A stretch of DNA of 51,675 bases from an uncultured Bacteroidales bacterium (GTDB lineage: Bacteria; Bacteroidota; Bacteroidia; Bacteroidales; F082): contig CAJOEZ010000012.1 of NCBI GenBank assembly GCA_905233685.1, forward strand, positions 1 through 51,675. The letters are read 5' to 3'. The position numbers and the translations under genes are program-made. Numbering within the stretch: position 1 is the first letter of the stretch; each line of letters opens with the position of its first letter. The notes beneath the pieces were generated by a model. The model was given only the letters and a program-made list of their open reading frames with translations, was not told the DNA's origin and did not search any database. This document shows, one piece after another, positions 1-9,214 of the stretch.

Positions 1-3000
1 ATCACCTCGTTCGATGAGCTGCGCTACTTCACCGGCCTGACGACCATCGGCGACGATGCCTTCAACGGCTGCCTTAACTTGGCCTCCGTTGAGTTGCCCT
101 GCACCTTGGTTTCCATCGGCGACCAAGCCTTCTACGAATGCACGGGATTGGCTTCGTTGCGCTCTCATGCCGTGAATCCACCCGCGTTGGGCGAGGATGT
201 TTTCGGCGAGGTGAGCATGGACATTCCCGTGTATGTGCCTTGCGGCAGCGCCGAGGCTTACAACGCGGTGAGTTGGGGCGGCTTCGGCAACATCCTGGAG
301 CTTTGCGACGGCGTCATCACCGTGGCGGCCAACCCGACGGCAGGCGGCACGGTCACGGGCGGTGGTTCTTTCGAGGGCGGCAGCACCTGCACCCTCACGG
401 CCACGGCCAACACAGGCTACACCTTTGCCAATTGGACTAAGGATGGCGTTGAGGTGAGCAATTCAGAAGTTTACAGCTTCATGGTGACCGGCGACGCGGA
501 ATATGTGGCCAATTTCAGCCTCAACAGCTACGACATCACCCTCACGGCGGAACCCGCAGAAGGCGGCACGGTAGAAGGCGCAGGCACCTACGACCATGGA
601 ACGACTTGCACACTCACGGCCACGACCAACGAGGGTTACATCTTCCTCAACTGGACGAAGAACGGAACCGTTGTCACGACCAATCCCACTTACAGCTTTA
701 CTGTGACGGAGACGGCTGAGTATGTGGCCAATTTCAGCGTCATCTACTATACGGTTTCGGTGTCGTCCAATCCCGCCGAGGGCGGCGAGGTCGTCATTGA
801 AGGCGACGCGGCGGGCGGCGGCTCGCAGACGGCCTACATCGAGTTTGCCGACCAAGGCTTCGAGAACGGCCAAAGCGTCGATGGCATCGAAATTGCCATC
901 AATGACAACGTTTCGGTGGTGTTTGGGCAAGGCACAGGCAACAATGCGCCGAAGTATTACACGACCAGCGCTTCCGTACGGTGCTACTTTGGAAACGAAT
1001 TTGTCGTCGCTTCCACGGCTGGACTCCTCACTTCCATCACCCTGGCCTACGGCACATACGATGGCACCAACCCGATTACCACCGATGTCGGCGAGTTCGA
1101 CGGAATGACATGGACGGGCGAGGCGGCTTCCGTGACCTTCAATGTTGAAGGCTCGTCGGGACAGCGCAGAATCATGGCCATGACGGTCACTTGCGGCGTG
1201 GAAAGCACGGCACAACAGGGCAGCTTCGCTTACGGCTCGGAGGTCACCTTGATCGCCACGCCCAACGAGCATTACACTTTCGACAATTGGACCCTCGACG
1301 GCGAGGAAGTCTCGACTAACACAACCTATACCTTCACCGTGACAGAGGCTGGTGATTATGTGGCCAACTTCGAGTTGGACAGCTACGCCATCACTGCCAC
1401 CGCCAACCTTGAAGCGGGCGGCACCGTGACGGGCGGCGGCACCTACGACTATGGCACCACGGCTATCTTGATCGCCACCGCCAACGAGGGCTATTCCTTT
1501 ATCAACTGGACGCAGAACGGCACGGTAGTTTCCACCGACGCGACATACAGCTTCACCGTGACGGAAGTTTCGGATTTCGTGGCCAATTTTGCCTTGAACA
1601 GCTATGAGGTCACCACCATGGCCAGCCCGACCGAAGGCGGCGTAACTACCGGCACGGGAACATACGATCATGGCACTACGGTCACTTTGACCGCCACGGC
1701 CAATGTGGGCTATACCTTCATCAATTGGACACTCGATGGCGAGGAAGTTAGCACCAACATAACCTACACTTTCACCGTGACGGAAGTTTCGGATTTCGTG
1801 GCCAATTTTGCCTTGAACAGCTATGAAGTCACGGTTGAGGCCAGTCCGTCCGAAGGCGGCACAGCAACAGGTGGTGGCACCTTCGACCACTTCACGACCT
1901 GCACCCTGACGGCCACCGCCAATGAGGGCTACAGTTTTGTCAACTGGACCAAGGACGGCACAGTGGTCTCCACCAACGCAACCTACAGCTTCACGGTGTT
2001 GGAGAGCGCGGCTTTTGTGGCCAACTTTGAGCTGAACAGCTACGCCATCACTGCCACGGCCAACCCGACCATAGGTGGTACGGTGACAGGAAGCGGCACA
2101 TACTATCACTTCGAGATGGCCACCTTAACGGCTACGCCCAGCACGGGCTACCGCTTTGTCAACTGGACCAAGGACGGCGCGGCCATTTCTGCCAACCAGA
2201 CGCTCAACATCACGGTCACGGAGGCCGCCGACTATGTGGCGAATTTTGAGACCTACAGCTACAACATCACCGCTTTGGCCAACCCGAGTGTGGGCGGAAC
2301 GGTGACGGGCACAGGTGCCTATGAATTTGGTGAAACGGCCACACTGACCGCCACAGCCAATGCCAACTATGCCTTCGTCAACTGGACGGAGAACGGCGTG
2401 GAGGTCTCCACGGAAGACATATTCAGCTTCATCGTCACGGGCAGCCGCAGTCTCGTGGCCAACTTCAGCCACGATTATTACTGGACTGTGAATCCCTTCG
2501 CTCACGAAAGCACCATGACCATCATCGGCATCGTGCAAATCAACGGCGAGGAACAGCACAGCAACCTGCTTGAAGTGGGCGCGTTCAGCGGCGAGGAGTG
2601 CCGTGGACGTGAGTGGCTCACCGACCAGTATTATGTCGATTTGGGCCACTACCTCGTGTTCCTCACTGTCTACGGCGACGACGACTCCGCCGACGAAATC
2701 ACCTTCCGCCTCTACGACCACGCTGTGGGTGAGGAGATTGACAAGACCTGCGTGACGACCTTGTTCTTCGAGACCGACGCGATTTACGGCAGCAACACTG
2801 ATCCGTTTGCACTCAATTTCATCGATGAAAACGTTGCCCAAACCACCAACTTCAACAATGGCTGGAACTGGTGGAGCAGCTTCATCGAACTTGACGGCGC
2901 AAACAGCCTCCAAAGTCTTGAGAACAGCCTCGGCACGAATGGTATGATGATCAAATCGCAGAACGACGGCTATGCTTCTTATTTGGAAGGCTTTGGCTGG

Positions 3001-3993
3001 TATGGCTCGCTCACTACCATCAACAACGAGTCCACTTACCAAATCAGGGCCAACGAAGCCTGCACTGTAGAGATGACGGGCAGCATTGCCAATCCCGCCG
3101 AGCATCCCGTTGAATTGCACTCAGGCTGGACATGGGTGGGCTATCCCGTGGCGGTCAGCATGGGCGTCGAGGAAGCCTTGGCAGGCATTGAGCCCTTGTC
3201 GGGCGACATGCTGAAATCACAAAACAACGGCTTCGCTTCCTATTTGGAAGGCTTTGGCTGGTACGGTTCCCTGAGCATCTTGAATCCCGGCATGGGCCTA
3301 ATGTACAAGTCGAACAACAGCAGTCCGATAACGCTCGTGTATCCCAACAACGGAACAAGAACCGATTTGAAGCCCAACCAGACCTCAGAGAATAACTACT
3401 GGAGACCCAACTTGAATGCCTATCCCGACAACATGAGCGTGATGGCCGTGGTTGAATTGGACGGCAACGAGCTTGAAGGCGAGAACTACGAGCTTGCCGC
3501 TTTCGCCAACGGCGAGGTACGTGGCAGCGCGAGACTGCTCTATGTCGAGCCGCTGAACCGCTATATGGCCTTCCTGACCGTGGCTGGAGACGAGGCTGCT
3601 GAGCTTCGCTTTGGTCTCTACAACACTGAGACGGGTGAGGAATGCATAGACAGCGACAATGTGATCACTTATGTGACCAATGCCGTGGTCGGCAGCTTCG
3701 CTGAGCCTTACGTTGTCAGATTCCGTGGCGCGACGGGTGTGGACGAATGGGCCAACAGCCTGAATGTTTACCCGAACCCCGTGCAGCGTGGACAAAATGT
3801 CACCTTTGGCTTCAATGATGTGGAAACGAGCAAGATGCGCGTTGAAATCATCAACGCCCTTGGCGCCATCGTGGAGACGTGGCGCGCCGCGTCTCTACAG
3901 ACTATCACTGCCCCTGAGACTGCCGGCGTTTATACGCTGAGAATCACTGTGGAAGGGAAGGGGACTTGTTATCGGAAATTAGTCGTTGAATGA
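1..3993 (+). CDS. Giant T9SS-secreted surface protein (BspA LRR + InlB-type repeats), 5' end outside window
   Basis: The reading frame is open from base 1, so the gene begins upstream; 1330 residues are visible. In order I see BspA-type leucine-rich repeats (residues 1 to about 75), eight InlB-type repeats of about 73 residues (about 105-827, each with an NWT..G core and ending VANF), two copies of a module with NGWNWW/SGWTWVGY and a repeated YASYLEGFGWYGS-like segment, and a C-terminal sorting domain starting at NVYPNP (about 1255 to the end). That tail directs export by type IX secretion and surface attachment. The third InlB repeat is split by a foreign domain of about 140 residues (bases about 799-1215). 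BspA repeats and InlB repeats are known in adhesins; a role in binding host or other cells is inference. Stop is TGA at 3991. Confidence 0.9.
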   Translation: MTSFDELRYFTGLTTIGDDAFNGCLNLASVELPCTLVSIGDQAFYECTGLASLRSHAVNPPALGEDVFGEVSMDIPVYVPCGSAEAYNAVSWGGFGNILELCDGVITVAANPTAGGTVTGGGSFEGGSTCTLTATANTGYTFANWTKDGVEVSNSEVYSFMVTGDAEYVANFSLNSYDITLTAEPAEGGTVEGAGTYDHGTTCTLTATTNEGYIFLNWTKNGTVVTTNPTYSFTVTETAEYVANFSVIYYTVSVSSNPAEGGEVVIEGDAAGGGSQTAYIEFADQGFENGQSVDGIEIAINDNVSVVFGQGTGNNAPKYYTTSASVRCYFGNEFVVASTAGLLTSITLAYGTYDGTNPITTDVGEFDGMTWTGEAASVTFNVEGSSGQRRIMAMTVTCGVESTAQQGSFAYGSEVTLIATPNEHYTFDNWTLDGEEVSTNTTYTFTVTEAGDYVANFELDSYAITATANLEAGGTVTGGGTYDYGTTAILIATANEGYSFINWTQNGTVVSTDATYSFTVTEVSDFVANFALNSYEVTTMASPTEGGVTTGTGTYDHGTTVTLTATANVGYTFINWTLDGEEVSTNITYTFTVTEVSDFVANFALNSYEVTVEASPSEGGTATGGGTFDHFTTCTLTATANEGYSFVNWTKDGTVVSTNATYSFTVLESAAFVANFELNSYAITATANPTIGGTVTGSGTYYHFEMATLTATPSTGYRFVNWTKDGAAISANQTLNITVTEAADYVANFETYSYNITALANPSVGGTVTGTGAYEFGETATLTATANANYAFVNWTENGVEVSTEDIFSFIVTGSRSLVANFSHDYYWTVNPFAHESTMTIIGIVQINGEEQHSNLLEVGAFSGEECRGREWLTDQYYVDLGHYLVFLTVYGDDDSADEITFRLYDHAVGEEIDKTCVTTLFFETDAIYGSNTDPFALNFIDENVAQTTNFNNGWNWWSSFIELDGANSLQSLENSLGTNGMMIKSQNDGYASYLEGFGWYGSLTTINNESTYQIRANEACTVEMTGSIANPAEHPVELHSGWTWVGYPVAVSMGVEEALAGIEPLSGDMLKSQNNGFASYLEGFGWYGSLSILNPGMGLMYKSNNSSPITLVYPNNGTRTDLKPNQTSENNYWRPNLNAYPDNMSVMAVVELDGNELEGENYELAAFANGEVRGSARLLYVEPLNRYMAFLTVAGDEAAELRFGLYNTETGEECIDSDNVITYVTNAVVGSFAEPYVVRFRGATGVDEWANSLNVYPNPVQRGQNVTFGFNDVETSKMRVEIINALGAIVETWRAASLQTITAPETAGVYTLRITVEGKGTCYRKLVVE
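1552..1826 (+). repeat. In-phase duplicated 56-nt block within the InlB repeats
   Basis: Bases 1552-1607 and 1771-1826 are identical over 56 nt and lie 219 nt apart, which is exactly one 73-residue InlB repeat. Neighbouring repeats are far more diverged at DNA level, so this looks like recent duplication or gene conversion between adjacent units. Confidence 0.9.
3874..3895. repeat. 22-nt palindrome (REP-like) inside the sorting-domain coding sequence
   Basis: The arms GAGACG and CGTCTC flank the self-complementary core GGCGCGCC; the only non-Watson-Crick position is one T.G pair. It is followed by TAC, as in many REP-like hairpins. It lies in frame inside the T9SS tail coding sequence and encodes part of ETWRAASLQ. 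Confidence 0.7.
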
Positions 3994-4007
3994 TGAATCT
4001 AAGGCCC

Positions 4008-4059
4008 CTGAGCCTGTCGAAGGGCCGACATTCAACAGACGGTGCTTCGACAGGCTCAG
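4008..4059. repeat. Inverted pair of the dispersed CTGAGCCTGTCGAAG repeat between convergent genes
   Basis: CTGAGCCTGTCGAAG (4008-4022) is answered by its exact reverse complement at 4045-4059, with a 22-nt spacer, giving a 15-bp stem. It sits in the 113-bp gap between two convergent genes and may act as a bidirectional terminator. One-base variants of the same 15-mer occur at 9194-9208 and, inverted, at 41821-41835. Confidence 0.85.
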
Positions 4060-4106
4060 CAACCTGCTCTCGCACAAGCCAACGCAGGGATGACATGGCC
4101 GCTTGG

Positions 4107-5534
4107 TCATTTGGCATCAGCGAAGAACTCATCCTTGAAATTGACGAAATAGACCTGCTGCTGGGCGCGCGTCAAAGCGGTGTACATCCAGCGCAGGTCT
4201 TCCGTTTCTAATGTCTCCTTCTGGTTGAACGAGGAATCGATGAAAACGATGTTCCATTGCCCGCCTTGGGTCTTGTGGCAGGTGAGCGCGTAGGCGAATT
4301 TCACTTGCAAGGCGTTGAACCACGGGTTTTTGCGCATTTCCTTGTAGCGTTCGCGTCGGTTCGGGATGTCCATGTAGTCCTCTTCGATGGCTTGGAAAAG
4401 CCGCCGGTTTTCCTCTTCGGTCAACGAGGCACTGTTGCTTTGCAAGGTGTCCAACAGGATTTTCACCTCGATGTTGGGCGCGTCGGGATAGTCGGTGAAG
4501 CTGAGTTCGACATCTGCGAAACGGAAACCGTACATCTCGTCGAAGTGCTTGATTTTCCGTATCTCCGCCATGTCGCCATTGGCGATGAAATTGATTTCAT
4601 CGATGCCTTCGGTCCAATGGTAGTTGTTTTTGACGACCATCAGCTTGTCGCCCGTGGCCAACTCGCCTTCGATGTTGAGGATGCGTCCGCGGATGGCTTG
4701 GTTGAAGAGATTGGCTCGCTTGTTCGACTTACACACGATGACAGCTTCGTTGTTGACGTTTTCCGAAAAAGTGTTGTAAAGCAGCTCTTCGAAAGTCTCA
4801 GGCTCGATTCTCAGAATGTCAGAGAAGCCCTCGGTTTGGAACAGCGGCAAATCAAAGTTGGGTAGGGCTTCTTTCAGACGTTCCCTGAGTCTTGTGGCGT
4901 TGTAAAGAATGCCCGACTCCAAGGCTTGGCGTTTCACTTCGGTGAGCTCGAAGGTGGCCACCGTGACGGGAAATTCCGATTTCAGGTAATCGCAGTCCAA
5001 GGCAGGGCTTCCGCTGCTTTCCACGGGTGGCAGTTGTGCCGTGTCGCCGATGAGCAGCAAACGGCAATGTTGACCCGTAAACACGTATTCTAACAGGTCG
5101 TCCAACAGGCTTTTGCCGCCAAATTCCCTCTGTTCACCAATCATGGAGGCCTCGTCGACGATGAAAACCGCGTTGGTGTATTTGTTTTCGCCTCTGACGA
5201 TGTGGATGCTGCCGTCAGGGAAAGTCTTGGATTGGTAAATTCTTCTGTGGATGGTGGAGGCGCTCTTGCCTGTGTAGCTGCCAAGCACTTTGGCGGCTCT
5301 TCCCGTCGGGGCCAGCAGGACGTAATTCATTTCGATGGGCGGCAGAACTTTCACCAACGACTTGACCAAGGTGGTCTTGCCCGTGCCGGCATAGCCTCTC
5401 AGAATGTAGGTGGGATTCTCCTTCTCTGAGAGCAGGAAAGCTGATAGATGGCGCAACACCGTGTCTTGACCTTGGGTCGGAACGAAACCGAAGGCCTGGA
5501 CGAGGTGCTGATATAAGGCTTCGCGGCTTTGCAT
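4107..5534 (-). CDS. RecD-like ATP-dependent DNA helicase (SF1)
   Basis: This 475-residue protein is a superfamily 1 helicase of the RecD/Pif1 type. Visible motifs are Walker A GYAGTGKTTL near residue 46, motif Ia LAPTGRAAKVL, Walker B VFIVDEASM, motif III LIGDTAQLPPV, and the C-terminal UvrD_C_2 motifs ALTCHKTQGGQW and WMYTALTRAQQQVYF. It lacks the long N-terminal region of RecD2 and is close in length to other Bacteroidota RecD-like helicases. Its ATG lies 9 bp after the tamL stop on the same strand, so both are probably one transcript. It should unwind duplex DNA during repair or recombination; the exact pathway cannot be told from sequence. Confidence 0.9.
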   Translation of the reverse strand: MQSREALYQHLVQAFGFVPTQGQDTVLRHLSAFLLSEKENPTYILRGYAGTGKTTLVKSLVKVLPPIEMNYVLLAPTGRAAKVLGSYTGKSASTIHRRIYQSKTFPDGSIHIVRGENKYTNAVFIVDEASMIGEQREFGGKSLLDDLLEYVFTGQHCRLLLIGDTAQLPPVESSGSPALDCDYLKSEFPVTVATFELTEVKRQALESGILYNATRLRERLKEALPNFDLPLFQTEGFSDILRIEPETFEELLYNTFSENVNNEAVIVCKSNKRANLFNQAIRGRILNIEGELATGDKLMVVKNNYHWTEGIDEINFIANGDMAEIRKIKHFDEMYGFRFADVELSFTDYPDAPNIEVKILLDTLQSNSASLTEEENRRLFQAIEEDYMDIPNRRERYKEMRKNPWFNALQVKFAYALTCHKTQGGQWNIVFIDSSFNQKETLETEDLRWMYTALTRAQQQVYFVNFKDEFFADAK

Positions 5535-5543
5535 TACTCTGAT

Positions 5544-7871
5544 TTAGAAGGGATAGCCGATGCCCCACTGGAGCCGGATGTTCCTGAGCGGTGACTCAAA
5601 AACGCGCCAGTAGTTTCCGTTGTCATTGGGATAGGGGTTGCGCAGGGCATAGGCAAGGTCTAAGCGCAGGATGAGGAAGGAAACATCGATGCGCAGACCG
5701 AAGCCGGCATCAAAGGCGATTTGTTTATAGAAGTTGTCGAAGCGGAATTCGCTCCCAGGCATGGAACTATTGGGATAATAGGTCCAGATGTTGCCCGCAT
5801 CCGCGAAAATGGCGCCATTAAAGATGTTGTAAATCGGGAAACGCAGCTCGCCGTTGAGCTCTAACTGAATGTCTCCGATTTTCTCCATGTCATCCGTGGT
5901 AGAATGGTAAGACCCGGGACCTACGCCACGATACACCCATCCGCGCAAGCCGTTGGCGCCTCCTGCGTAAAAGCTGCGCTCGAAAGGAAGGTCTTTTGAG
6001 TTGCCATAAGGGACGCCGAGGCCGATAAACTGTCTCAGTACAATCCAGGAGTCACGGCCGAGGTAAAGGTGCTGGCGGATGTCGAAACTGGTTCTGATAT
6101 ATTGCGCATAGCGGATGCCGAAAATCTCATGGTGACCGTCTTCCTCAGTGGTAATCAGCTGGGTGTTGTTGAACAGCGAAAGCAGGTTGCCGCTCGATTC
6201 GATGTCGGAACGGAGATAGAAGAAACTTCCTTCCTGATTGATTTTCTGCGTGTTGTAGATGAAAGAATACTTGGCGCCAAATATCAAGTGGTTGGAGTAT
6301 TGGTCTTTTTTCCTTTGGTTGGTCTCCGCATCGAGATATTTCTGGAAAACAGAGTCGATGTTGTCGATTTTCACGCTGTTGAGCGAGATGGGCGAAAAGG
6401 TTTGGCGAAGGTTGTAGTTAGTTTTCCAGTCGTAGCTGAACGAGGCCGAGGTGATGTAGCGTGAGTAGTAGTACCTGCTTTGTGAACTGAATCCCAAGGA
6501 TAAGACGGTAGTGGGCTGATAGTCTCTCGCGAAGTTGCGCAAGGGAATAAAGCTGAGGAATCTCGGGAACTGGATACTGGTCGAAATGCCGAATTCCGTG
6601 GTGTTGAACACTCTTTTGGCATCGGATTCATCGTCTTTAAAGATCGTTTGGGCTTCCAAGCCGCCTCTCAGGCTTATCTGGAAGATTTCTGCGCCTCGGA
6701 AAAGGTTGAAATTGTTGTACGACAGGCTGCCCTTGATGCCTAAGTCGCCATCAGAATTGGTGCCTTCAGCTTGAACGGTGAAAGAATGTCCGTCGTTTTG
6801 CCGCATGGTGATTTTGCAGTCCAAAAGGTTGAGCGTGTCGTTCGGAATCGTGTCGAAAGTGATGTTCACGTTGCTGAACAACCTGAAATTGCTCAAGGCT
6901 TTGTAGGTGTTCGTGACGCTTCGCAGATTGTAAGGGTAGCCCTCATAAATCAGGATGGAGCGTGAGAAGGTGCTGGGCCTAACGCGAGGCTTGCCATAGT
7001 AGTAAAAATCAATGGTATTGGGCGTCTGCCTTCGGCCAACATTGATGGACAGCGTCGCCGAGTCGGAAGGGGGCTCGTTGGCCCGAAATATGGAATAGTT
7101 GGGGTAGACGCTGATGTTGTTGATTCTGTATTGCTTGTGCGAAAGCTCGTTTTTTTCGACTTTCATGTTGACGACCATCGTGCGGTTCATGAAGTTGCTG
7201 TCCACCTCATAGCGTATGTTGCTTCGGTTGAAGAAATAATAACCTGAATTCTTGAGCCGATCGGTGATTATCTCACGCATGTCGTTGAGCTGGCTTTCGT
7301 TGTAGATGTCGCCCTCCTTGATGGGGAAGTCATCTTTGCCTCTCATGATGTAACGTTCCAGCAAAGTGTCGCCGATATAATAGTTGAACTTGCTGATGTG
7401 GTAGGGTGGGGTGGGGAAAACGTCATAGGTCACTCTCGCCCGCTTTTTTTTCAATGCAACGCTGCTTTTCACTGTCGAATTAAAGTGCCCTGCTTGGTTG
7501 AGGTAGCGCATCATCTGTTCTGTTGAGCGGTTGGCTTCGGCTTGCTCGTAATAAATCGGCTCTTTCCCGAAATTTTTGTTCATCCATTTCCAGAACTTGC
7601 TTTTCGGGTATTTTTCCGTATGGTAATAAATCCAGAAGGGGATGTTGGTTTGCAGGTTGGTTTTGTATGGCTTCAGGGCAATGTAGGAGGAGAGTTTCGA
7701 TTTGCTGAGGTCTTCTCCGTTTTCGTGGATAACCACGGTGTTTTTTTGCACCAAATACTGTCCTTCAGGCACAAAACGATTGATATTGCACGAACTCAGT
7801 GCAATGGTAATGAATGCCAAAACAATGATATAGAGCTTCTTGCCTTGCAAACTGGACGATATTTTGCGCAA
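5544..7871 (-). CDS. tamL: TamL-type outer-membrane Omp85/BamA-family lipoprotein
   Basis: About 775 residues. The N-terminus is a lipoprotein signal (hydrophobic stretch then LSSC, followed by NINRFVPEGQYLV, typical of Bacteroidota TamL). POTRA-like segments follow, then a C-terminal beta-barrel of the Omp85 family (about residues 380-775) containing GGANGLRGW and ending in aromatic GIGYPF. TamL is the Bacteroidota counterpart of TamA and is thought to help insert or stabilise outer-membrane proteins. There is no ATG before the signal peptide. The longest frame starts with TTG at 7871, but that codon overlaps a TACCTTTGC -7 box (7868-7876, minus strand); TTG at 7850 would leave a short leader and a cleaner signal peptide. 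RecD-like helicase follows 9 bp downstream. Confidence 0.88.
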   Translation of the reverse strand: MRKISSSLQGKKLYIIVLAFITIALSSCNINRFVPEGQYLVQKNTVVIHENGEDLSKSKLSSYIALKPYKTNLQTNIPFWIYYHTEKYPKSKFWKWMNKNFGKEPIYYEQAEANRSTEQMMRYLNQAGHFNSTVKSSVALKKKRARVTYDVFPTPPYHISKFNYYIGDTLLERYIMRGKDDFPIKEGDIYNESQLNDMREIITDRLKNSGYYFFNRSNIRYEVDSNFMNRTMVVNMKVEKNELSHKQYRINNISVYPNYSIFRANEPPSDSATLSINVGRRQTPNTIDFYYYGKPRVRPSTFSRSILIYEGYPYNLRSVTNTYKALSNFRLFSNVNITFDTIPNDTLNLLDCKITMRQNDGHSFTVQAEGTNSDGDLGIKGSLSYNNFNLFRGAEIFQISLRGGLEAQTIFKDDESDAKRVFNTTEFGISTSIQFPRFLSFIPLRNFARDYQPTTVLSLGFSSQSRYYYSRYITSASFSYDWKTNYNLRQTFSPISLNSVKIDNIDSVFQKYLDAETNQRKKDQYSNHLIFGAKYSFIYNTQKINQEGSFFYLRSDIESSGNLLSLFNNTQLITTEEDGHHEIFGIRYAQYIRTSFDIRQHLYLGRDSWIVLRQFIGLGVPYGNSKDLPFERSFYAGGANGLRGWVYRGVGPGSYHSTTDDMEKIGDIQLELNGELRFPIYNIFNGAIFADAGNIWTYYPNSSMPGSEFRFDNFYKQIAFDAGFGLRIDVSFLILRLDLAYALRNPYPNDNGNYWRVFESPLRNIRLQWGIGYPF

Positions 7872-7876
7872 AGGTA
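7868..7876 (-). promoter_or_regulatory. Bacteroidota -7 box TACCTTTGC for tamL
   Basis: On the minus strand TACCTTTGC fits TAnnTTTG. It lies between the folC stop and the tamL signal peptide and argues that tamL can be transcribed separately from folC and that its start lies downstream of 7871. Confidence 0.5.
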
Positions 7877-7888
7877 AGAATAATTCCT

Positions 7889-9175
7889 TTACACCACTTC
7901 GGCCACGGTGAAATTGCTACCGCCGATGAAGACCACGTCGCCGAAATGCGCATTGTTGACCGCTGAGCGGTAGGCGTGGCTGACGGACTCGAAGACCTGT
8001 CCACGTAAGCCCATGTCAAAGGCTTTTTCGGCTAAGATGTTGGCATCCAATCCTCTGGGGATGTCGGCCTTGCAGAAATAATACTCGGCGTTGTGGGGAA
8101 GGAGTTGCAGTACGCTGTCGATGTCCTTGTCGTTGACCATGCCGAGGACAAAATGCAACTTACCATATTGCATTTCAGCCAGTTGGCGCACCACTTCGGT
8201 GATGCCTGCTACATTGTGCCCCGTGTCGGCGATGGTGAGCGGGTCTTTGCAGAGGATTTGCCAGCGACCCATCAAATGCGTGTTTCTGATGACTTTCGCG
8301 ATGCCGTCGCGGATGTCGTTTTCCGAGAGGTTGAACTTGTCGTGAAGTAAATCCAAAGCGCACATCACGGTGGCAAGGTTTTTCTGCTGGTAGTTGCCCA
8401 TCAGCGGGATTTCTAAGGCTTCCATGTACAGCTCGCTGTTTTTCCACACGTCAAACTGCTGCTCGGTGGTCGACTCGATATGGATTTTGTCGCAGTCGAA
8501 AATCTGGTCAGCGAAATAAATCGGGCTGTTGCATTCCTTGGCCTTGTCGATGAAGACCTGCTCGGTTTCGGGATGGGTTTCGCCAATGACGACGGGGATT
8601 CCTGGCTTGATGATGCCGGCCTTCTCGTAGGCGATTTTGGCTCGCGTGTCGCCCAGAAACTTCATGTGGTCGAAGTCGATGTTGGTGATGACACTCAGCT
8701 CTGGCGTGATGAGGTTGGTGGAGTCCAAACGGCCGCCCATGCCTACCTCAACAATGGCGATGTCGATGTTTTCCTTGGCGAAATAGTCGAAGGCCATGCC
8801 TACGGTCATCTCGAAGAAGGAAAGCTGCATCTCAAAGAACTTATCCTTGTAATTGTCAATGAATTGCGTGACGTTTTCCTCGGGAATCATCTCCCCATTG
8901 ATGCGGATGCGTTCGCGGAAGTCGCGAAGGTGGGGCGAGGTGAAAAGGCCGGTTTTGTAGCCTGCTTCCTGAAAAACGGAGGCCAGCATGTGGGAGACGG
9001 AGCCTTTGCCGTTGGTTCCAGCCACATGCACCGACTTGAAGTTATGATGCGGATTGTCAAGTAATTGCAGGAGTTGTATAGTGTTGTTCAGGTCGGCCTT
9101 GTAGGCGGCGGCTCCGATGAATTGGTACACCGGGAGCTTGTTGAACATCCATTCTAAGGTTTCGGAGTAGGTCAT
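7889..9175 (-). CDS. folC: Bifunctional folylpolyglutamate synthase / dihydrofolate synthase
   Basis: 428 residues from ATG at 9175; a TTG 12 nt further upstream is possible but less likely. The Mur-ligase-type ATP site HVAGTNGKGSVSHM lies near residue 50, EVGMGGRLDSTN carries metal- and substrate-binding residues, and ITNIDFDHMKFLG and ADTGHNVAG follow as expected for FolC. It adds L-glutamate to dihydropteroate and extends folate polyglutamate tails in the cytoplasm. Length matches the family. Upstream is tonB; the 39-bp gap is mostly filled by one copy of a dispersed palindromic repeat. All genes from exbB to the RecD-like helicase run in one direction. Confidence 0.95.
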   Translation of the reverse strand: MTYSETLEWMFNKLPVYQFIGAAAYKADLNNTIQLLQLLDNPHHNFKSVHVAGTNGKGSVSHMLASVFQEAGYKTGLFTSPHLRDFRERIRINGEMIPEENVTQFIDNYKDKFFEMQLSFFEMTVGMAFDYFAKENIDIAIVEVGMGGRLDSTNLITPELSVITNIDFDHMKFLGDTRAKIAYEKAGIIKPGIPVVIGETHPETEQVFIDKAKECNSPIYFADQIFDCDKIHIESTTEQQFDVWKNSELYMEALEIPLMGNYQQKNLATVMCALDLLHDKFNLSENDIRDGIAKVIRNTHLMGRWQILCKDPLTIADTGHNVAGITEVVRQLAEMQYGKLHFVLGMVNDKDIDSVLQLLPHNAEYYFCKADIPRGLDANILAEKAFDMGLRGQVFESVSHAYRSAVNNAHFGDVVFIGGSNFTVAEVV

Positions 9176-9193
9176 ACGAAAAAGCAAAGGCCC

Positions 9194-9208
9194 CTGAGCT
9201 TGTCGAAG
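9194..9208. repeat. Dispersed repeat CTGAGCTTGTCGAAG (single copy)
   Basis: It is identical to the reverse complement of 41821-41835 and differs by one base from the pair at 4008-4059. It is embedded in GGCCCCTGAG...GAAGGGCC, so GGCCC/GGGCC can pair around it. It sits between tonB and folC. Confidence 0.85.
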
Positions 9209-9214
9209 GGCCGT

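Noticed and set aside
313..2480. Regular repeats that could suggest a CRISPR array
   Set aside because: The period is 219 nt, in frame, and encodes InlB-type repeats; there are no short conserved repeats with unique spacers and no cas genes.
463..3120. Long minus-strand ORFs (548 and 331 codons) opposite the adhesin
   Set aside because: They mirror the repetitive plus-strand protein and have low-complexity, family-less translations; the plus strand has clear domains.
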